Assembly (NCBI GenBank): GCA_900316415.1
Contig: ONCV01000003.1
Coordinates: 1 to 64,000, forward strand
DNA: 64,000 bases
Origin: an uncultured Eubacteriales bacterium
GTDB taxonomy: Bacteria > Bacillota > Clostridia > Christensenellales > Aristaeellaceae
Direction of reading: 5' to 3'
Both the position numbers and the translations under genes were made by a program. The stretch's first letter is position 1. The number at the start of each line of letters is the position of its first letter. This document shows, one piece after another, positions 7,578 through 15,066 of the stretch. The notes beneath the pieces were generated by a model. The model was not told where the DNA came from and ran no database searches. It saw only the letters and a list, made by a program, of their open reading frames with translations.

Positions 7578-8900
7578 ATGAAACCCGATATCATGAAGAA
7601 ATGCCTGGCATTGGCGCTGGCTTTGACGCTGTTGCTGTCCGCTTCCGCCTTTGCCGAGGAGGCGAAGGCTTATCCGCTGAAGCGCGTCGTGGTGCTGAGC
7701 CGCCACAATATCCGCTCCCCGCTGTCAGGAAGCGGTTCGCTGCTGGGTGACATTACGCCCCACGATTGGTTTGAATGGACAAGCAATCCCAGCGAGCTTT
7801 CGCTGCGCGGCGCGATGCTGGAGACCCTGATGGGCCAGTACTTCCGGCTGTGGCTGGAAAGCGAAGGCCTGTTCCCGGACAACTATCGGCCTGAGGAGGG
7901 CGCTGTGCGGTTCTACGCCAACGCGAAGCAGCGCACCCTGGCTACGTCCCGCTACTTCTCCGCCGGGCTGTTTCCCGTGGCGGAAATTCCCGTGGAGTGT
8001 CATGCAGAATATGATACCATGGATCCGACATTCAATCCCGTGCTGACCTTCCTTACGGACGAATATGCGGAGGATGCCATCGCCCAGATCGCCGAATCCG
8101 GCGGCGCAGCCGGCCTGGAAGGAATTCATGCCGGGCTGCTGGAGGCCATCGAACTCCTGATGGATGTGACCGATATGGATGAAAGCGAAGCTTATCGGTC
8201 TGGGCAGTTCGGCAATCTGCTGGAAGACCCCACGGCCATCACGCTGGAGGTCGGCAGGGAACCGGGCATGACCGGACCGATCAGGAACGCGACCTCCGTT
8301 GCGGACGCCCTCACGTTCCAGTATTATGAGATGGCTGACGACCGCGCGGCCGCCTTCGGCCATGATCTGACCCGGGAGGATTGGCTCAAGATTCACAGCA
8401 TCGTGGACACCTATACCGAAATGCTGTTTGGAGCGCCTCTGATTTCTGCGAATGTGGCGCACCCTCTGCTTCAGGAAATCCGTTCCGAACTGACAGCGGA
8501 CAACCGGAAGTTCAGTTTCCTGTGCGGGCATGATTCCAACATCGCCAGTGTGCTGTCCGCGCTGGGTGCGGAAACCTATGAACTGCCCAACACCCTGGAG
8601 CCTCGAACGCCCATCGGCGTGAAACTCGTATTTGAAATCCATTCATCCGGGAACGGCGAGGATTACGCCAAAGTGCGCCTGATCTACCAGAACACCGAGC
8701 AGCTTCGCGGGCTGATCCCGCTGTCTCTGGAGAATCCTCCGGAATCCTTTGATATCAATCTTCCCGGAATCGAAAGGAATGCAGACGGGTATTACCGCCT
8801 GAACGATGTGCTGGGATGCCTTCAGAACGCCATCGATACCTATGATTCCCTGCTGGAAGAATACAGCATTGAGAATGACGAAATGGATGAGGCCGCGTAA
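7578..8900 (+). CDS. Secreted histidine-type acid phosphatase
   Basis: This is a branch-2 histidine phosphatase (acid phosphatase/phytase/glucose-1-phosphatase type). The signal peptide spans residues 1-26. The phosphate-binding motif is RHNIRSP at 42-48, with Asn in place of the usual Gly after RH. The C-terminal proton-donor motif is CGHDSN with H318-D319. The enzyme would form a phosphohistidine at H43 and hydrolyse phosphomonoesters outside the membrane. Length (440) is normal for the group. The tail (about 400-440) is acidic. It has its own promoter and may read through into the kinase and GH13 genes. Confidence 0.85.
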   Translation: MKPDIMKKCLALALALTLLLSASAFAEEAKAYPLKRVVVLSRHNIRSPLSGSGSLLGDITPHDWFEWTSNPSELSLRGAMLETLMGQYFRLWLESEGLFPDNYRPEEGAVRFYANAKQRTLATSRYFSAGLFPVAEIPVECHAEYDTMDPTFNPVLTFLTDEYAEDAIAQIAESGGAAGLEGIHAGLLEAIELLMDVTDMDESEAYRSGQFGNLLEDPTAITLEVGREPGMTGPIRNATSVADALTFQYYEMADDRAAAFGHDLTREDWLKIHSIVDTYTEMLFGAPLISANVAHPLLQEIRSELTADNRKFSFLCGHDSNIASVLSALGAETYELPNTLEPRTPIGVKLVFEIHSSGNGEDYAKVRLIYQNTEQLRGLIPLSLENPPESFDINLPGIERNADGYYRLNDVLGCLQNAIDTYDSLLEEYSIENDEMDEAA

Positions 8901-8948
8901 AAGGACGAAACTACGGGAAAAACGGCATGATGACAGGAGGCGACGAAT

Positions 8949-9686
8949 ATGGATATGACGAACCTGATTCACGGGGATATGCCCGGGGACAAAATCGCGA
9001 TTGAACCCGAACACATCGATAAGGCGGCGAAGATTTACCCCGTGCTGCGGACAATGCTGCCGGATGGAAGGAAGACCGTGGTCTGCGTATGCGGGGGAAG
9101 CGGCGTGGGGAAGAGCGAAATCGCCTCTCTTCTGGGGACCCGACTGACAGAAGACGGCATAAAAGCCTATGTCATGAGCGGAGATAACTATCCCCACCGG
9201 ATCCCCGCTGAAAACGACGCAGAACGGGAACGGGTATATGCCGAGGGTGGACGGGAAGCTCTGGAGAATTATCTTGGCACGCCCCAGGAGATCGATTTTG
9301 ATCTGGTGAACCGGATCCTGGCGGATTTTAAAGCCGGCGTCAGCCCCATCGCGCTAAAGCGCATGGGCAGGACGAAGGAGGAACTGTGGTTTGACGAGGT
9401 GGATCTGTCCGATACCCGGGTGCTGATCCTGGAATGGACCCATGGAAACAGCGATTTCCTGCGGGAGGTGGATATTCCGATCCTTCTGAACTCCACGCCG
9501 GAGGAAACACTGGCACACCGCCGTGCCCGGGCGAGAGACAAGGGGGTGGACAGCCCGTTTACCACCATGGTTCTCGAGATTGAGCAGGAGAAACTGAAGC
9601 ATCAGGCCCATAAGGCAAAAATCATCGTCAGCAAGGCGGGAGATCTGATTTCCTGGGAGGAATATCAGAGACTGATGGCGCCGTGA
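8949..9686 (+). CDS. P-loop kinase of the uridine kinase/glycerate kinase-like class
   Basis: The 245-residue cytoplasmic protein has a clear Walker A GGSGVGKS at 49-56. A DNYPHRIP substrate-lid motif is near 78-85 and an LILEWTHG Walker B-like strand is near 158-165. A late RRARARDKG segment resembles the lid arginines of small-molecule kinases. AGGAGG is close to the ATG. It is followed 83 bp later by the GH13_18 phosphorylase, so it may phosphorylate a product of that enzyme, such as glycerate or a sugar. This assignment is inferred from context. A uridine kinase role is less likely because the family signature is incomplete. Confidence 0.6.
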   Translation: MDMTNLIHGDMPGDKIAIEPEHIDKAAKIYPVLRTMLPDGRKTVVCVCGGSGVGKSEIASLLGTRLTEDGIKAYVMSGDNYPHRIPAENDAERERVYAEGGREALENYLGTPQEIDFDLVNRILADFKAGVSPIALKRMGRTKEELWFDEVDLSDTRVLILEWTHGNSDFLREVDIPILLNSTPEETLAHRRARARDKGVDSPFTTMVLEIEQEKLKHQAHKAKIIVSKAGDLISWEEYQRLMAP

Positions 9687-9769
9687 ACAGAAATGGATTT
9701 CTTTCCGGGGAGGCCGGCGGCAGACCCGGAGGAAGTTCCCATCATGACCGAAAGGACGGGTGAACAGAA

Positions 9770-11272
9770 GTGGCGGAAACAAACTGGAAGCCCATGCTGA
9801 ATCTTTATCCGGACAGTCTGGGGGCAAACCTGTCAGCGGCGGCGGCTTTCCTCTCCAGGGAAGAACTGCGGGGCTGTTTTGGATCGGTCTATGTCCTGCC
9901 CAGCCTGTATCATTCGGATCTGGACCGCGGGTTCTGCGTCGTGGATTATGATTTGAATGAAGAACTTGCCCGGCCGGAGGATCTGGAAGCCCTGAAGCGG
10001 CTGGGACTTGATCTGAAACTGGATTTTGTGCTGAACCACGCCTCTGTGATGTCTCCGCAGTTTCAGGATCTGCTGCGGAAGGGGGAAGATTCCGAATACC
10101 GGGATTTCTTTATTGACTGGAACCGCTTCTGGGACGGCTGCGGGCAGATGACGCCGGAGGGATGGATTCAACCGGAGGAGAAATATCTGAAGGAGATGTT
10201 TTTCCGCAAGCCGGGGCTGCCCCTGCTGATGGTTCGCTTCCCGGACGGCCGGGAGGTGCCTTACTGGAATACCTTCTATCAGAAAGTCTGGGACGAAGGC
10301 GGGGAACGCAGATATCTGGGACAGATGGACCTGAATCTTCGCAGCCCGAAGGTCTGGGCTTTTTATGAGGAGACGCTTCGGAAACTGGCCTCCTACGGCG
10401 CGCGGATTATCCGTCTGGATGCTTTTGCCTATGCGCCGAAGGCTCCCGGCCGGCGAAATTTCATGAATGAGCCGGAGACCTGGGACACCCTTGCCCGGGT
10501 CCGGGAAATGGCGGATCGGCAGGGACTGACGCTGCTACCGGAAATCCACGCGGGGTATGAGGAAGGCGTTTACGGAAAGATCGCGCAGCAGGGATACATG
10601 ACCTACGATTTCTTCCTGCCCGGACTGATTCTGGACGCCATTGAGAACCGCACCGGCGTATATCTGGCCCAATGGGCGGAAGAACAGGTTTCCCGTGGAA
10701 TCCGCACGGTAAACATGCTGGGATGCCATGACGGTATTCCGCTGCTGGATCTGAAGGGACTGCTGCCGGAGGATCGGATTCAGGGACTCATCGACCTGAC
10801 GGTTCAGCGGGGCGGTTATGTCAAAAACCTGCATGGGGCAAAGAACATGTATTATCAGGTCAACGCCACCTATTTCAGCGCCCTGGGGGAGGATCCGGAT
10901 AAGATGACGCTGGCCCGCGCACTCCAGCTCTTCATGCCCGGCAAGCCCCAGATCTGGTATCTGGATCTGCTGTGCGGAAAGAACGACTATGCTGCCATGG
11001 AGCGGGCTGGAGAGGGCGGCCATAAGGAGATCAACCGAACGAATCTGTCCCTGGCGGAGGCATCGGCGCGGATTTCGGATCCCTGTGTCGCGAAACAGCT
11101 GGAGCTGCTCCGGCTGCGGGCTTCCCATCCGGCTTTTGCGCAGGATAGCCGGATCACGGCCACTGCGGATGGAAGCCGCCTGACCCTGGCCTGGGAAAGA
11201 GCGGAGCATCGCGCGGCGCTGGAAGTTGACTTCCGTGACTGTACCTGGCGAATCAGCACTCAGGACAACTGA
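9770..11272 (+). CDS. GH13_18 sucrose phosphorylase-like enzyme
   Basis: This is an alpha-amylase-clan phosphorylase that would split an alpha-glucoside with phosphate to give alpha-glucose 1-phosphate. The nucleophile is D217 in IIRLDAFAY, the acid/base is E258 in LLPEIH, and the stabilising acid is D321 in GCHDG. These contexts match sucrose phosphorylase (GtfA) and its relatives acting on sucrose 6-phosphate, glucosylglycerate or glucosylglycerol. Length (500) is right for the subfamily. It starts at GTG after AAGGACGGG. No sugar transporter or PTS gene is adjacent, which argues for an intracellular substrate. It ends before a strong terminator. Confidence 0.85.
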   Translation: MAETNWKPMLNLYPDSLGANLSAAAAFLSREELRGCFGSVYVLPSLYHSDLDRGFCVVDYDLNEELARPEDLEALKRLGLDLKLDFVLNHASVMSPQFQDLLRKGEDSEYRDFFIDWNRFWDGCGQMTPEGWIQPEEKYLKEMFFRKPGLPLLMVRFPDGREVPYWNTFYQKVWDEGGERRYLGQMDLNLRSPKVWAFYEETLRKLASYGARIIRLDAFAYAPKAPGRRNFMNEPETWDTLARVREMADRQGLTLLPEIHAGYEEGVYGKIAQQGYMTYDFFLPGLILDAIENRTGVYLAQWAEEQVSRGIRTVNMLGCHDGIPLLDLKGLLPEDRIQGLIDLTVQRGGYVKNLHGAKNMYYQVNATYFSALGEDPDKMTLARALQLFMPGKPQIWYLDLLCGKNDYAAMERAGEGGHKEINRTNLSLAEASARISDPCVAKQLELLRLRASHPAFAQDSRITATADGSRLTLAWERAEHRAALEVDFRDCTWRISTQDN

Positions 11273-11344
11273 TTTCGGGAAGACGGAGCCTATTTCAATC
11301 GGCTATCCTTGCCGGTGTCCTTCGAAATTTCAATGAAATCCTCT

Positions 11345-11369
11345 CCCCACGCGCAGCGTGGGGTTTTTT
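11345..11369 (+). terminator. Terminator after the GH13 gene
   Basis: CCCCACGC and GCGTGGGG form an 8-bp stem with a three-base loop, followed by TTTTTT. It stands back to back with a terminator for the opposite strand. Confidence 0.9.
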
Positions 11370-11373
11370 GAAC

Positions 11374-11414
11374 AAAAAAACGGCCGGGCTTCCTTTCCGG
11401 AAGCATCCGGCCGT
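11374..11414 (-). terminator. Terminator of the leftward HD-GYP/secreted protein pair
   Basis: ACGGCCGG and CCGGCCGT form a stem. On the minus strand it is followed by TTTTTTT (the A run at 11374-11380). Confidence 0.9.
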
Positions 11415-11434
11415 GCAGAGGTCGTCCCTTCGGC

Positions 11435-12073
11435 TTACTGGGCCGGGGAATAATACCGCCATACCAGATCGGGCATGTTCATGCTGTTGTAGAGAATCTT
11501 GACGTTCTTCACCGCAAAGCTCGGGCCGTCATTCTTTTCCAGCAGCTTCAACAGATCGTCACCGCTGCGTAGCGCGGGCATATCCTCATAGGGTTCACCC
11601 GTCTCGGCGTCGACCCAGTCCAGCATGATCATATAGGGCAGAACTTCCTGTTCCCGGGTTCCGATTTTCACCATGGTGTTTCTGTCATCCTCATCCCGGA
11701 TTACCCGCTCGAAAGTGACTTCCTCATCGGGACTGCAGAAGAGCATTTCGTGAATTGTATCCCTGTTGAAATACAGGTCGGGACCGTCCCATTCGACACT
11801 CTCGACCGCAATCGTCTCTCCCTCGGATTCGATGGCATCGCCCGGTTTGACAGCCTTGAGAGCCGCTCCGTCAAAGCGTTCAATCTCGTACAGCGTGAGC
11901 TCCATGATGCTGTTTCCCTTATACTCAATGTCGGTCGTCACATAGCGGCCTCCCAGTTCGTCCACATTCGTCTGAACAGGTAGGGGGTGGACGGTTGTTC
12001 CTTCCGCGAAGGCGGTGCAGGACAGGACCAGCGCCAGGATCAACGCGGCGGCAGTGGCAATCAGCTTTTTCAT
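11435..12073 (-). CDS. Small secreted protein coupled to the HD-GYP gene
   Basis: The 212-residue product has a signal peptide (MKKLIATAAALILALVLSC...) and an acidic mature part of no recognised family. The segment LYEIERFDGAALKAVKPGD, followed by a strand-rich VTFERVIRDEDDR region, resembles the secreted protein at 2955-3581, so both probably share a fold. A Cys at residue 19 sits near the cleavage site, but a full lipobox is not clear. Its ATG overlaps the stop of the upstream HD-GYP gene (ATGA), so translation is coupled. This suggests that it works with that membrane receptor, perhaps as an extracellular partner. Confidence 0.8.
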   Translation of the reverse strand: MKKLIATAAALILALVLSCTAFAEGTTVHPLPVQTNVDELGGRYVTTDIEYKGNSIMELTLYEIERFDGAALKAVKPGDAIESEGETIAVESVEWDGPDLYFNRDTIHEMLFCSPDEEVTFERVIRDEDDRNTMVKIGTREQEVLPYMIMLDWVDAETGEPYEDMPALRSGDDLLKLLEKNDGPSFAVKNVKILYNSMNMPDLVWRYYSPAQ

Positions 12074-14751
12074 TTCGGTTCATCTCCTTTTGAATGAATC
12101 AGTATCGTTTGAGTTTCTACTCTTCTTTGCCGGCGGTTCTCCGCTGACATCTGTTGATACGCAGCTGGGGAAGGGGGTGGCAGTTCCTTTTTTTCTCCCG
12201 GAGCGGCTCCCGCTCCAACCGTTCCGGCGGTATAATGGGCAGGGGATTCCGGCCCGGGTGCCGCGGTCATCTCCGGTGGGGATGGCTTTGGGGAGATCGG
12301 ATCGGGCTCCGTTTTCTCCTCGCTGCTGCGATAAATGTTGATTTCACTCCGGAAAGCCTTTTCCACAGAGTCATAATACCGCTTTCCGTGGCAGACAACC
12401 CAGATTTTTTTCCCGTTCTTTCGCACCAGCTCATGCCGCAGAAAAGCAATATTGCCGTGGGAGAAGGAATTGCTGACCTGCAGAGCATAATAAGCCCTCT
12501 CCTCCGGCGGTATCAGATCGTACTGCGTCAATTTCCCGATAACATCCTCCCGGCAATAGCCGGTGATTTTCTCAAACATGTCATCCACCTGAATAATGGT
12601 ATCATCCAGATCCAGCATATACTGACTGTAGGGAAGCGCGCAGGTGCTGCCGTCGCTCACCGCATGGAAAGTATCCTGTTGGATATAGACCCTGTTCTCC
12701 TCAGCGCTTGTTTTTTCACCCCGCCCCAGCGAGGGATTTTCCGCCAGCATGCGCAGGAATTCCTCCGCAAGGCGGGGATCAAACTGCGTCCCGGCGTTTC
12801 GGCGAATCTCCTCCTGAGCTGCTTCGGGGGTGAGGGCGGGACGGTAACTGCGGTTGTTGACCATCGCATCATAGCTGTCCACGACGCTGATGATCCGGCT
12901 GAGAATCGGAATTTCCTCCCCGGACAATCCATCCGGATACCCTCTTCCGTCCCAGCGCTCATGATGATAACGGATCATCAGGGCAATGGGCTGAAGTTCC
13001 TCCGAACTCAGGGCAATCTGATACCCCTTCTCCGCGTGGGTTCTGAGCACGGCCATCTCAGGATCTGTCAGCTTGCCGGGCTTGTTCAGGATCTCCAGCG
13101 GAATGCCGATCTTCCCGATATCATGCAGCAGACAGAGCAGGCGCAGATCAGTCAATTGCTCGTCGTGCAGGCCGACACGCCTCCCCAGCAGTTCCCCCAT
13201 CTTCTGGGTGCGGAGCACATGGGCTTCCGTATCGGAATCCGCCTCCTCCAGCGCACGGACGAGAGAGGTGAGCGCGTGGGAGCGGCTGGATTTGAAACTG
13301 AGCATCTTTTTGACTTGCAGCGAACGTCCGGCCCGTTCAATGGCATTGAGGATGCTGCGGCTTTCTTCCAGACCCTTTTCCGTTTCGCTTACGCCGTAAA
13401 AAACCGTTCCGGCAGAGGCGGCCAGCACGTTCTGAATGCAATCCCGGATATCCGCTTCTTCATAATTGGGGCATACCGCGATCAAATGCGCCTCGTGTCC
13501 GCGGATCAGGAAGGACTCCCGGGGCATGCTGGCTCGCATGTACCTGGCCAGGCTGTGAATGCGCTGGTCTCCCACCTCCCGGCCGTAATTGCGGTTCACT
13601 TCCGCCAACCCGACAATATCAAACATGACGACCGTGGTCGGATGGACGAAGAGGGATGGATTCTCTGTAGATTGCCTTTTGAAGGTTTCAGCGCGCAGAA
13701 AGCCGGTCAGAATATCGCTTTCATCCGTCAGATCCGTAAACACGAACAGATTGCCGATGACGCCGCCGGTTCGGTCCTTCAGGCGATTGAAATCGCAGCG
13801 AAGAGGCTTCCCGTGGCTTCCGGGAATGTCGCACTGTACGGTAAAGCGATCCTCCCGATGCTCCGCGACATTGATTTCGCATTTTTCCTGAAAGGCGGCG
13901 CCGGTCAGCCTGTCTCCCCGGGAAAGAACCGGGAGCAGCTGCTCCGCCTTTTTGTTGTACATGATCAGCTCGTCCATATAATCAAACAGGACAATGCCCT
14001 GATCAATATTCTGAAAGATGGTCATGGCCAGGGAACGCAGCATATCGTTCTGGCGGTAGCTGAAGGTTGCCCAGAACAACAGGTAAAGCCCCACGCTGTA
14101 GACGAAGACGGACCAGTCCAGTTTGGTGATGGGAGAATCCCCCCGGAGAAAGAGGAACACCGCGTTCAGAAGCACAATCATCAGAATGACGCTGATGATC
14201 AGGAAAAACTGATTCCGGTACTGTCGGGGGGTCCTGATGGCCTTTCGGAACAAAATGATAAGAATGATCGCCACCAGCAGATAGCTGAACAGCAGATGCA
14301 TGTAGTAGAGGGGCTTCATCTGATACATGTAGGGGGAGAAGGGATCATCCTGCGGCTTCTCGAAACTGATGGCGATTTCCGAGAAAACATTCACGATCAT
14401 GACGACGCTGTCAAACAGCGCATATCCGCAGATGCAGCGACGGATCAGCCTTGCTCCGCGAACGAGCTGCATCCGGGTGAAGTGAAAGGCATAGTGCACC
14501 AGAAATACCAGCATCCAGTCGATTCCCACAAAATAGACGCTGCTGGCAATGGACATGCCCGTATAGCCTGTGATCAGCAGGCTGGCGAGATAGGAGAGCG
14601 TCACCGCGCCGGCAGCAAAGGAAGAAAGCCCCAGATACTGAGCAATTTTACCCGTTTTCGTATAGGCCTGGTGACAATAATTGAAATCCACAATCGTCAG
14701 AAGAACTGCAAGAACCGTGTATACCGTCATATAGGGGTGGGATCTGAACAT
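12070..14751 (-). CDS. Membrane sensor with degenerate GGDEF, HD-GYP phosphodiesterase and PAS domains
   Basis: The 893-residue protein begins with about seven to eight membrane helices (residues 1-230, 7TM-type sensor), then a PAS-like region (about 240-330). A GGDEF-like domain follows (about 345-480) in which the active-site motif has become RGHEA, so it is not expected to make cyclic-di-GMP. An HD-GYP domain comes next (about 500-660) with intact HDIGKIG and HHERWDGRGYP, predicting cyclic-di-GMP hydrolysis. A second PAS domain (about 700-800) and a Pro-rich tail complete it. The order, with a C-terminal PAS after HD-GYP, is unusual. AAGGAG lies eight bases before the ATG, and a good promoter lies upstream. 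It is coupled to the secreted gene downstream. Confidence 0.85.
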   Translation of the reverse strand: MFRSHPYMTVYTVLAVLLTIVDFNYCHQAYTKTGKIAQYLGLSSFAAGAVTLSYLASLLITGYTGMSIASSVYFVGIDWMLVFLVHYAFHFTRMQLVRGARLIRRCICGYALFDSVVMIVNVFSEIAISFEKPQDDPFSPYMYQMKPLYYMHLLFSYLLVAIILIILFRKAIRTPRQYRNQFFLIISVILMIVLLNAVFLFLRGDSPITKLDWSVFVYSVGLYLLFWATFSYRQNDMLRSLAMTIFQNIDQGIVLFDYMDELIMYNKKAEQLLPVLSRGDRLTGAAFQEKCEINVAEHREDRFTVQCDIPGSHGKPLRCDFNRLKDRTGGVIGNLFVFTDLTDESDILTGFLRAETFKRQSTENPSLFVHPTTVVMFDIVGLAEVNRNYGREVGDQRIHSLARYMRASMPRESFLIRGHEAHLIAVCPNYEEADIRDCIQNVLAASAGTVFYGVSETEKGLEESRSILNAIERAGRSLQVKKMLSFKSSRSHALTSLVRALEEADSDTEAHVLRTQKMGELLGRRVGLHDEQLTDLRLLCLLHDIGKIGIPLEILNKPGKLTDPEMAVLRTHAEKGYQIALSSEELQPIALMIRYHHERWDGRGYPDGLSGEEIPILSRIISVVDSYDAMVNNRSYRPALTPEAAQEEIRRNAGTQFDPRLAEEFLRMLAENPSLGRGEKTSAEENRVYIQQDTFHAVSDGSTCALPYSQYMLDLDDTIIQVDDMFEKITGYCREDVIGKLTQYDLIPPEERAYYALQVSNSFSHGNIAFLRHELVRKNGKKIWVVCHGKRYYDSVEKAFRSEINIYRSSEEKTEPDPISPKPSPPEMTAAPGPESPAHYTAGTVGAGAAPGEKKELPPPSPAAYQQMSAENRRQRRVETQTILIHSKGDEPK

Positions 14752-14885
14752 CCGTCATACTCCTTCCTGGCATATCCGGGAAAGGTTTTCCAGCGCCTCT
14801 GATTCGGTATCCGTTTGGCAGGGGATTCTCCGGGGAATCCGGCAGCCAGCCTGCTGCCTGCATCTTTTCCTATTTTTCCAATAGA

Positions 14886-14915
14886 ATAATAGCATACAGG
14901 TCCCGGTCATGTCAA
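14886..14915 (-). promoter_or_regulatory. Promoter of the HD-GYP operon
   Basis: On the minus strand TTGACA (14910-14915) and TATTAT (14886-14891) are spaced by 18 bp. The leader is about 130 bases. Confidence 0.75.
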
Positions 14916-14939
14916 AAGCAATTTCAGTTGACTGATCCT

Positions 14940-14968
14940 TTGACAAACGGGCATGAATTCGCTATAAA
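14940..14968 (+). promoter_or_regulatory. Promoter of the RecD2-exonuclease gene
   Basis: TTGACA (14940-14945) and TATAAA (14963-14968) have a 17-bp spacer. It is divergent from the HD-GYP promoter, with 24 bp between the two -35 boxes. Confidence 0.8.
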
Positions 14969-15066
14969 TGAACCCGGAGATCATTCCAAGACAGGAATGG
15001 AACCCCGGGCCTGGCTGCCCGGAACAGGAAGGCCGGTTTATCTGAAAACCGGAGAGGAGGCGTCTC

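Noticed and set aside
12154-14802. Plus-strand frame opposite the HD-GYP gene
   Set aside because: HD-GYP motifs, promoter and ribosome site support only the minus strand.
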